Origin: Malaya genurostris | Lineage: Eukaryota; Arthropoda; Insecta; Diptera; Culicidae | Reading direction: 5' to 3' | NCBI RefSeq assembly: GCF_030247185.1 | Contig: NC_080571.1 | Location: 16,523,631-16,587,630 of the forward strand | Length of the DNA stretch: 64,000 nt | Part shown: positions 56,016 through 64,000 of the stretch, piece by piece | Layout of the letters: each line of letters opens with the position of its first letter | How positions within the stretch are numbered: the first letter of the stretch is position 1 | Notes under the pieces: model-generated | Told to the model about the DNA's origin: nothing | Databases searched by the model: none | Seen by the model: only the letters and a program-made list of their open reading frames with translations | Made by a program: the position numbers and the translations under genes

Positions 56016-58450
56016 GGTATAGAATTCGCTCAAACTTTCGAAAAATTTTCCGAGGCTCGGAGGGCTGAATGTCATATACCAATCGATTCAACTCGACGAA
56101 CTGAGTAAATGTCCGTGTGTGTGTATGTGTGTGTGTCTGTATGTGTGTTGTCAACTCAGAGATGGCTGGACCGATTTTGATCAAACTAGTCGCAAATGAG
56201 AGATCTCCCCGTCACCCAGAACGCTATTGAATGGTTTTGAGATCGGATGTTTACTTTTTGAGTTATACGAAGTTTTATGTCAAAATTTTTGGTTTTTTAC
56301 AGTATCTGTCACATTTGACCTTGGAAACAGAATATGTTTCTAGACTTAGATTTCGCTCGGTAATACCTATCCATCAAGCCATAGATTGTTAAAATCCGTC
56401 CATTTTTAACGGAGATATCGATATTTTTGTGTAAGCATTATTCCAGTAGTAGGAGTTTTGAGCGCTGTATGAAAAAGCAATCCTTGGGAGCAACATGAAG
56501 CACGATTTTTTATACTGTTACATATAATTGTTTCTAAGTATCAAAAAGACTGTGTACAGCATCCTTTTTCATGACAATTTGCCTCGGACTAATTTTAGCA
56601 CGGTTAATTTTTGGCAACATAATCTTTCGAATATGGCATATGTAAACCAGATGATACCAGCATTATCGAGTTGGAACTAATTCCATAATTATATTGATTT
56701 AAACTATTTACAGCAATAAATGCTGGAAGAACATGACTTCCATATACCATCCGACTCAATTCGTCGAGATCAGCAAATGCGTGTGTGACAAATAATTTCA
56801 CTCAATTTTCTCGGAGGTGGTTAAACCGTTTTCTACAAACTCAGATTCATATGAAAAGTCGTATACTCCCAAACAAGGTTCCTGAATTATGTTGGATTCC
56901 GACCTCTGGTTCCGGAACTACAGGATGATATGTGAAACGAAATTAAAATAAATCAATTAATTTATCTCGTAGATGGCTGAACCGATCTAAGATTCAAATG
57001 AAATCTAAGAATCATCTATGATTCAAATGAGAGGTCTTACAATCCTATAAAACATCTTACATTTTAGTCAGATCCGACTTCTGGTTTAGGAGATACAGGG
57101 TGATTAGTATAAAAATGTCAATTTCACATAAATTAATCAGGTTTATCGGGTTTGCAGAACTGTCATGAGAATATCCATGCAAAAACACATGCGGATTGAT
57201 AAAAAAAGGTATCATCTCACTGCTAGGTTTTTTTTTGCGAAATAACACTAGATCTCGTCCAAAGCATGTCTAAAACAACTGTTTTCTTGCAGCAATCTGC
57301 CGAGTCGATAAACCATTCCTTACTGAACACAATCAGTTAGAATCTACTAGGAGTGGAAATGTGGTTCTGGGCACTTCGTTTATAAAATTAAACATTTCGT
57401 TTGTTTGTTCCATGTGGGTGGTGCCGTCATATTGGAGATTAGTCCCAATAGGTGGGATGGAGAACCTGCCCTTTGTCCGCATATTGTTAATAGTAGAAAG
57501 TTGGCATTTTCACTCCGCCTATCGATTACGTTTCTATTGGGTGCCCTGATGGTCCCTGGATTACCTATTTGTAAAATGTGTTTGTAAATTTAAAAACATT
57601 TTGCAATGCTATAATATAATACATACAGTTGATAAAATAGATTGTTATATAATACAATTGTTCTCCTTTGAAAATAGTTTTTTTTTCAATTCATAACTTT
57701 GTAATCACTGATTTTTTTAATTTTCAGGTTTTGTTGGAAAAAACACAAAAATAACTAAAATTTGATTTGTTTGTTTAAAAACGTGATTGATCCACCTAGC
57801 AGTGAGATGATACCTCTTTTTATCAATCTGCATGTGTTTTTTGCATGGATATTCTCCGGTGTTTTAGTTCTCATTGCATTATTTGAATTATCGTCGTTTT
57901 AAACAGCAAATTGCGATTTTAATCACTCATTACCCTGTAATGTCGAGACTGCAAATCGTATCGAATTCCAATCTTAACGTGTGACAATCGATGAGATGTC
58001 GAAGTAAGTTCCACTTTGGAGTTTTTCGTCATTAACTTAGTATGGGACTAAACTCCTACTGCTGAAATAAGGCGAAAAGTCGTTTACACAAAAATATCGA
58101 TATCTCCGTTAAAAATGGACGGATTTTGGCAATCTATGGCTTGTTGAATAGCTATTACCGTTCGGAATCTAAGTCTAAAAACATAATCGGTTTTCAAGGT
58201 TAGTTGCAAATCACTCAATTTTACATGTTCTTGAATTTAAATTTGTGTGAAATTCGACGCTCAATTTATGTGCATCTTATAAGATGTAAAACTACTAGAT
58301 TTTTTCGATCTGTGTAGTATAATCTACAAATTGAAATAGTCAAACTGAGCAGATTTTCTCTGTTTTTATTTCGCTTCGTCGACCTAAATTAAAAAAAAAT
58401 ACACTTCTTAGTCCACCTAGTGGTGTGATGATGCCTTTCTTTTGTCATTT
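56013..58450. repeat. large imperfect inverted repeat of the CTGAACCGATTTT family
   Basis: 56319-56460 pairs with 58049-58200 in reverse (TTAACGGAGATATCGATATT is the centre of the match), and 57167-57228 pairs with 57795-57856 (62 bp, few mismatches, including CCTAGCAGTGAGATGATACC). The left half is longer by about 500 bp. Family motifs (GATGGCTGRACCGATTTT at about 56161 and 56972; TCCGACCTCTGGTTCCGG at 56907) and the terminus TCCACCTAGTGGTGTGATGA at 58412 are present. No gene. Confidence 0.6.
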
Positions 58451-58519
58451 AAATATTCTCATTAAAACACATCCACGGCCAGTAGAATTGTGAGCTTATC
58501 AAATGAATGAATTTATTGG

Positions 58520-58630
58520 TTACATAAAATGTCAGAATGTTCAACAGAAACTGCTTCGCACTGATGAGTCAAAGACGAAACGTAAAACGAAATCAAAAAT
58601 GATTATGTGCATCAAGTATAAATTTGGGAG
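58520..58630 (+). ncRNA. hammerhead-repeat fragment with core only
   Basis: The 3' half of a hammerhead (CTGATGA, GUC-AAA-GAC, GAAA, CGTAAA at 58561-58586) followed by unit-like sequence (GATTATGTGC...AAATTTGG). The upstream cleavage arm and palindromic stem I are missing (only AACTGCTTCGCA remains), so self-cleavage is not expected. Confidence 0.6.
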
Positions 58631-59300
58631 TGAAACAACTTTTTTTCCTTATCAAATTTTCAAAAAATATTCGCCATAACTCTTCCAAATTTAACCGAAA
58701 TTCGTTGAGTCATATTCGAGAAAATTCAACCGAAAAAAATGTGCGGTTAGTCGGTTACGCCACTTTCACCATTATATCTTTAGAACCGGAAATGACTATC
58801 GTTCGATTTTGAGATTATTCCTAAATTTAAATGCAGCCTTCGAACAAGCCTACAATTTTACAAAGCAGCTCTGCCATTTCTTAGAAAATTGAGCGGTAAA
58901 AAACAATACAATTTGTCGGTTCCGTCACTTATACCATTATATCTCCGGAACCAAAGGGTGACAGCTATTTGATCTTTGAACTTGATTCACAACTCAATAG
59001 TAGCTTTCAAACGAGCCTAGGCTTGTTATAATCGGCTCAGCGATCTCCGAGAAAAATAACGCGTTCTGTCGGTTACGTCACTTATATCACTTGTATCTCC
59101 GAAACCGAAAGTGACAGCTATTTGATCTTCGAACTTCGAACAATTGAGCTGAATCGAATTATATATAACACTGTGGGTCTCCAAGGCTCCTTTCGAATAT
59201 CGGGTTTTCCAGAAATTCTATTACCTTTCTATAAAGAAAAGCAAAAAGAAATTTAAAACACTTTACTCTGTAGTTCAAAACCGAAAGTCGGAACTGGATA
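58631..59300 (-). repeat. degenerate CTGAACCGATTTT family, reverse copies
   Basis: Units containing CGGTTACGTCACTTATACCATTATATCTCCGGAACC recur three times at about 58750, 58918 and 59058, a spacing of about 140-170 bp, as complements of the units at 17.0-18.1 and 63.1-63.4 kb. Confidence 0.55.
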
Positions 59301-59439
59301 AAATTGAATGGAGCAGTAATACCTTCAACTTTAGACAGAGCTTGTGAATATCGGTTCACACATCTCGGTGAAAATGAAATTTTTGAACACTATTCCTGGT
59401 TCCTCCGGAAATACTGGGCAGGAACAGGAACAACTAACA

Positions 59440-59690
59440 GTAAATTTCAGGGTTTTGGTGGGGTGCTCACCCGGAAGATTTACTTAAATTGTATCAAACA
59501 ACAATACTTCCAGTAGTGTATAGGCACATTTTCTTCCATTCCGGTGCAAAAACAATACGTATAATCAAGTGGGAACGAATCTAGCCATTTAACACTCATC
59601 ACAGACAATCAGTCTGGAAGTGTTATCGGGAGTACATTACCTGTAAGATCGATTTTAGGAGCTGCAAATCTTTAAATGCAAATTGGTAAT
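59440..59690 (+). pseudogene. small I-clade ORF2 fragment
   Basis: With stops and frameshifts the plus strand reads pieces matching ORF2 residues about 765-855 of the full-length element: GWCSPGRFT against WWGAHPGDLI, then NNNTSS-like, SLEVLSGVHYL against SLEVLAGVLPL, and DRF. Heavily decayed. A third I-clade trace in the window. Confidence 0.55.
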
Positions 59691-60292
59691 CGTTACAAAT
59701 AGGTTACCAGTAAAGAATTTTTGCCGTTTGGATTACCTATCATTTTGGTGTTGGCCTTGGTTTCCACTTGCATTACTAGTGCTCATTTGGGTGACGTCGT
59801 AGCCTAGTTCGTCGGGTATGAAATGTTTGGAGCCAGGGAGATTGGGGGCCAGAGTAACCCATATAGGGGAAGAAAAGCTGAACTATTTTTATGTCGACTT
59901 TCTGTCATAACGAAATATATCAAAAATGAGTTTCTCAGTGATTAGTTGAATTTAACAGAGTTACATTTGCAGTATTCTAAGAACATGCAGGGAAACACTG
60001 AACTGTGTCTACACTGAACTACGTAGCACGGAAAGGTGCAAATTGGTCTTCACTGGTATGGGACTTTGATAGTAAGATAGACCTCATCCCCGTGTGAGAA
60101 TCGTACCGAGGGAAAAGCGACGATGAAAGCGGAAATTTATTTTTCTGTTCAAGAACACTCTAGCTATCGAGTGGATCGCGTCTTGAGTGCCATTTACCTA
60201 CCACAATCCGTTTCGATGCAGCTGCTGGAATCGATGCAGTTCTGGTTCGGTCGAACTATCAGTCAGTCTGATAGTACAATAACCGATAGTCC
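59691..60292. other. unassigned DNA
   Basis: No recognisable gene or repeat. A short GGTCGAACTATCAGTCAGTCTGATAG stretch near 60249 is partly palindromic. Confidence 0.35.
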
Positions 60293-61542
60293 CACGGATA
60301 GACCGAATTTAGCATTTTGGCGAAAAAATTAGTTGATTTTCTGATTTTAGTTAGTTATTTTTTGAGACAACTAAAAAAATCTTACTTTTGCTAATTTAGA
60401 TTTTCTATTTCTGATTCCCTTAATAATAATAAAATATTTGTTGAAATGGCTATTTTTTAGTTGAATTCACCAATTCAACGTGCTGTCATTTCTTAGCTAA
60501 GGCACACTTCATTTCCATTCAACTAATTTTTTAGTTGAATTAGAGAATAAAAACGTTGTTTTCAACCAACATGAATGGTCGAATTGGCTTCTGCAATTTG
60601 CAGCTATGTGGCGCACTGTCACCGAAAAAAACGTTAACACCGTAATGACTACTAGCCACTAGATGGCACACTACTACCGAAAAATATTTCAGTCGCGGTA
60701 GTCTTTTCTATATTGGCAGGTATAAATACGATGTTGTATTGGAGAAAAAGACATAAGCGAAACATAAACTACTTTTTGAAAATTTTTCTTCTAAATCGCT
60801 GCTTTCTTCATTCGACTTCGCGAAATCGACTCTCTCACTGAAAACTTTGAGCACTCGGAAAACAAAAACCGAATACAAGTAATACACCGGACGGCGTAGC
60901 CCGGAAGGTTGGAAGATTAAAAAAACATCATTTGACATATACAATTAGAGTGCAACATTCGAAACTCACTTCACTGTTCCGCGTAAACACATTATTTCGC
61001 ACAATCGCTTCAAATGCGCACAAATTCTGAATAAATACACTTTCCACTAAGAGTTTACGTCATTTTTACAAATCGAATCAGAAATTTATATATGGATATA
61101 TCGTAACACATGCGAAAAACATCAAAACAATTGGCAAGCAGTTTCAGCAAGACTGTCCTTTTTAGCTTTTTAATGGATTATTTTGCTTTGACACTTCTCA
61201 TGGGTTTTTGGCTAATAAATTTGTTAATTAAACCAATTTCATTTTTGTGTTCTTTGTGCTGTCCTTCAGTAATGATGGTGATAGATAAATAGAAACAAAT
61301 TTTCTGATTTTAATAACAAATTAGTTGTCAATGAGAATTTCGTGTTGGATTGAAATATTGCTGGTTTTTGTCCAGGATATTCGCCAACTAAACAAATTCT
61401 CTAGAAGTAAGAGTTTTTTCCAGCAAAGTAAATTCTCAATTTAACTAATATCATAGTTATTTTGGAAATTTTGTTGTTAAAATCAACTAATTCAAAAACA
61501 GTAATACGAATTAGGCACAGAGCTAATTTCGGTCGTTCCGTG
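60293..61542. mobile_element. CACGGA-ended transposon, distinct subfamily
   Basis: Left end CACGGATAGACCGAATTTAG and right end (complement) CACGGAACGACCGAAATTAG, flanked by CC on both sides (60291-60292 and 61543-61544). Interior is rich in TTAGTTGAA motifs, as in copies 1 and 2, but otherwise diverged. 1250 bp, no transposase frame. Confidence 0.7.
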
Positions 61543-62241
61543 CCGAATCAAAAATAGCACTCGACCAATAACCAATCTATTTATCATATCGATATTCGAT
61601 GGTGGATAACATAAATTGGGATGCCACAACTGCACTAGTGTGCAGCAGAGCGAATGTTGCGAGAGGCTATAAAAAACGGTACTTAATTGAACGCAATTAA
61701 AAGCTATTGAAACGAATCGATTCAGTTTCTTTTCGTGGCGATTTTCTTTTCGTTATTGACTTGACCTAGCAGACTCACAAATCATTGTTGTCAAGTTGAA
61801 TGGGGTGGTGATTTGAAATTGCTCAGTAGTGTTTTTTTTTAATCCTACTTTTAGGGCTACTCTGGCCGATGGTGAATTTAAAATGGCTCAACAGTTGAAA
61901 CTAAAAGAAAAATTATGTTTTTGAGTTATCATGTTCTACTCAAAGGTATTTAAAAAACGCTATTGCTAGAAAATCATGTAATTTGGAAAGTAGTGCTTCG
62001 ATCTGAATTAAATTTTTCTCAGCTATTTTCTAAAATGTGTACCTTTAGAAAATGGATAAAAATCGTTATTTAGAGCCCATACTTCGTATATAACCCCTTG
62101 AGAACACGCATTGTAAAAGCCTATTTTCAATCCACTTAATGCTGTAATGATGCCTTTCTCATTACCGGTAATCTAGGAAATTGATACAAGTTCCATTTTA
62201 GAATTCTTCACTGCTATTTCCGGTATTAGTTAATTTTTTTC
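61543..62241. other. unassigned AT-rich DNA
   Basis: Only a family terminus-like TGTAATGATGCCTTTCTCATTACC near 62139 is recognised. Confidence 0.35.
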
Positions 62242-62243
62242 TA

Positions 62244-62578
62244 CACGGAGAACCCGCAGATCACAAAATTTTGTTTTGCTTTCATGCATACATGTAACTT
62301 TACTGGGATTGTGTCATTGCTCAGTTGCAGCAGAGACACCTCATTGAAACGTTTCATTTTCCGCTTAGGGTGTATGTCATTGCTCAACTGTAACGTTTCA
62401 TTGCTCGTTTGTGATGTGTATCTTTTCTGGGTGTCATTGCTAAACTGCCAGCACGATAAATAAAAAATGACAGTATAGTTAAAACAACAATCGATTAGTT
62501 GTACCAAATTTTAACCAATCAAATTCAGAAAAAAACAACTATTATTTTAGTTGTTTTGCAATCGCTGGCTTTTCCGTG
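62244..62578. mobile_element. short CACGGA-ended MITE
   Basis: CACGGAGAACCC at the left, GGCTTTTCCGTG at the right, TA on both sides (62242-62243 and 62579-62580). 335 bp. The segment at 62467-62555 (ACAATCGATTAGTTGTACCA) is shared with copies 1 and 2, so this is a deletion derivative or cousin. Confidence 0.72.
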
Positions 62579-62699
62579 TATAAGCCAAAAAACATTGAAT
62601 AGTACATGTTTTGTTATGTTTGCGAAAAAAATTGTGAAGCATTGTAAAATGTGTGGCCCCTGCCATGAAACGCTCTTGGCCTTTCTCGTTTAGAAAGGT

Positions 62700-63440
62700 T
62701 ATGTCATCACTGTTAAAATCGACCTTTGAACCGAGGCCGGAGGGTCGAGTGTCTTTTACCATTCGACTCGAGAAAAAAATGCAAAATGTCTATGTGTGTA
62801 TGTGTGTAGGTAACAAAAATGTGCACTCGATTTTCTCAGAGACGTCTGAATCTATTTTATTCAACCTAAATTCAAATTAAAGACCTTATAGTCCTATAGC
62901 CTGCTATTTTATTTCATATGGATCCGACTTCCCGTTCCGGAGTTACGGGGTAGAATGTGTCAAATGAACTAAAAATGTACACTTGATTTTCTCAGAAACC
63001 GCTCATCCAACTTCCGTTGGGAGCCATATCCCGTTAATATGACGGATGCGCCATGGTTGCAGTTGCAGTGCATGTGTGTAAAACATATGTGTATATGTGT
63101 GCACCTTTCAACGAAATTTTTTACCGCTCAATTTTATCGAAGATGACTGAACCGATTACAATAAACTTAAGCTTGTTTTGAAAGCTGAGCTATTGATCAA
63201 GTTCGAAGATGAAACGGCTGTGACTTCTGATTCCGAAGATATAATTGTATAAGTGACGTAACGGACAAAGCACGTTGTTTTACTACCGCTCAATTTCTTC
63301 AGAAATGGCTAATTCGGTTTTTTACGAACTCAGGCTCGCTTAAAAGCTGCTTAATCATTTTTGAAGATTTAATGGCTGTCACCTATGGTTCCGGAGATAT
63401 AATGGTATAAGTGACGTAACCAACAAAACGCGCTTTTTCT
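62700..63440 (+). repeat. degenerate CTGAACCGATTTT family, forward copies
   Basis: Starts with an AACCGAGGCCGGAGGGTCGAGTG block at about 62728 similar to 15560 and 56050, then TTTCTCAGAGACGTCTGAATC, CGACTTCCCGTTCCGGAGTT (62925), and repeats of GGAGATATAATGGTATAAGTGACGTAAC near 63235 and 63392. No ORF. Confidence 0.55.
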
Positions 63441-63445
63441 AGGAC

Positions 63446-63483
63446 GCATAATCTCCCATACCAGTTTGTATGGGAGATTATGC
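63446..63483. repeat. perfect 16-bp hairpin
   Basis: GCATAATCTCCCATAC, loop CAGTTT, GTATGGGAGATTATGC. A perfect inverted repeat inserted at the edge of the degenerate repeat. Too short for a MITE with coding relatives here; origin unknown. Confidence 0.8.
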
Positions 63484-63534
63484 CATAGAAGTGTGTGAGA
63501 ATGATTATCTTTCAACTGCTTATGATCAATGGTA

Positions 63535-63790
63535 TTCGAATAACTATGTCCCAGTACGGGGAAACTCTTTTCATCGAAAAGGAAGTGTGAAAGACTTTTT
63601 CGACTGAGTCCTGAACAACATACGTTTGTTATGTTCGCGCATAAAGAAGACTATACCTTCTTACGTGACTTTCAGCCAGGACACCAAGATTCCGTATAGA
63701 TCGCATGTTATCTACGACAATCAACTGGCTACATGTCAATATTGTCAAAACGCTGTTCACTACGATTAGCTCAATTCATGTGACTACCAT
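63535..63790 (+). pseudogene. decayed gag-like ORF1 fragment
   Basis: Plus-strand pieces match the ORF1 relic at 36400-36876: YGETLFIEKEV (compare YGEILSIEKEV), QDTKIPYRSHVIYDNQLATC and QYCQNAVHYD around the zinc knuckle. The last Cys is shifted and stops are frequent. Confirms that this ORF1 belongs to a repeated family. Confidence 0.6.
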
Positions 63791-64000
63791 ATCGGCCAAA
63801 TCGGTTATATCCATAAGCAGAATAAATTGCCGCAGATTTTTTTTTTAATTTCTTTTGAAGCAATTAAAAATGGTGATATTTTGTTTGTGATTTAAATCAG
63901 TCTTCCCCTGAAATCTTTCGCTCCAGGATAGTGACACCCTGATCCGTGATTATCCGTGAAATTCCTGGTGGCGTCTGGTGACTCTGCAGCAACTGACTTC
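63791..64000. other. unassigned DNA to window end
   Basis: No recognisable feature. A T run lies at about 63838-63846. Confidence 0.35.

Overview
This is a eukaryotic window, almost certainly from a mosquito of the culicine (Aedes-like) type. The evidence is an I-clade (MosquI-like) non-LTR retrotransposon, a Feilai-like tRNA-derived SINE, mariner and DD37E elements, several hAT-like and MITE-like elements, AT-rich sequence and long degenerate repeats. The species call is an inference. No complete host protein gene is visible. The only candidate host feature is a 5'-UTR-like exon with a short open start and a good splice donor at 2206-3039. The window may therefore be a long intron or intergenic DNA filled by transposable elements.

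Layout: 0-3 kb holds a small MITE and the candidate first exon. 3.9-4.8 kb holds fold-back tandem repeats. 5.1-6.6 kb is a hAT-like element with a perfect 8-bp target duplication. 7.0-10.8 kb is a GAATTC-centred satellite split by a CACGGA-ended element. 12.8-13.3 kb is a dead DD37E transposase. 13.4-19 kb holds a degenerate repeat family plus a fold-back element. 19.6-20.5 kb is an internally deleted mariner. 22.4-23.4 kb is an array of hammerhead-ribozyme repeats. 26.0-27.2 kb is a fold-back element with a 15-bp array. 27.3-34.5 kb is a second CACGGA element split by a 6.1-kb I-clade retrotransposon whose two ORFs are open. 36.2-37.2 kb is a gag-like ORF1 relic. 38.5-38.9 kb is an inverted pair of hammerhead ribozymes between 11-bp direct repeats. 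39.1-41.5 kb is a T-rich array containing a SINE and a fold-back element. 44.2-48.7 kb is a three-level nest (hAT in LTR element in DD37E). 48.7-49.5 kb is a second deleted mariner. 52.5-54.5 and 59.4-59.7 kb are I-clade relics. 56.0-58.4 kb is a large inverted repeat. 60.3-61.5 and 62.2-62.6 kb are two more CACGGA elements. 63.5-63.8 kb is a last ORF1 relic.

The most interesting system is the hammerhead repeat family. Four copies (22788-22886, 23050-23148, 38546-38644 on minus, 38784-38882) keep a complete hammerhead core, a GUC cleavage site, 6-bp stem III arms and a long palindromic stem I. Two of them lie in tandem at a 262-bp spacing, so a transcript should cut itself into unit-length RNA. 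The inverted pair lies between 11-bp direct repeats, which suggests retrotransposition. This resembles retrozymes or Penelope-type ribozyme repeats, but the topology is type III.

Target-site duplications also let the nested insertions be ordered to the base. The only element with open genes for its own mobility is the I-clade retrotransposon. The rest are non-autonomous, internally deleted or decayed. All functional statements are read from the sequence alone, without database searches.
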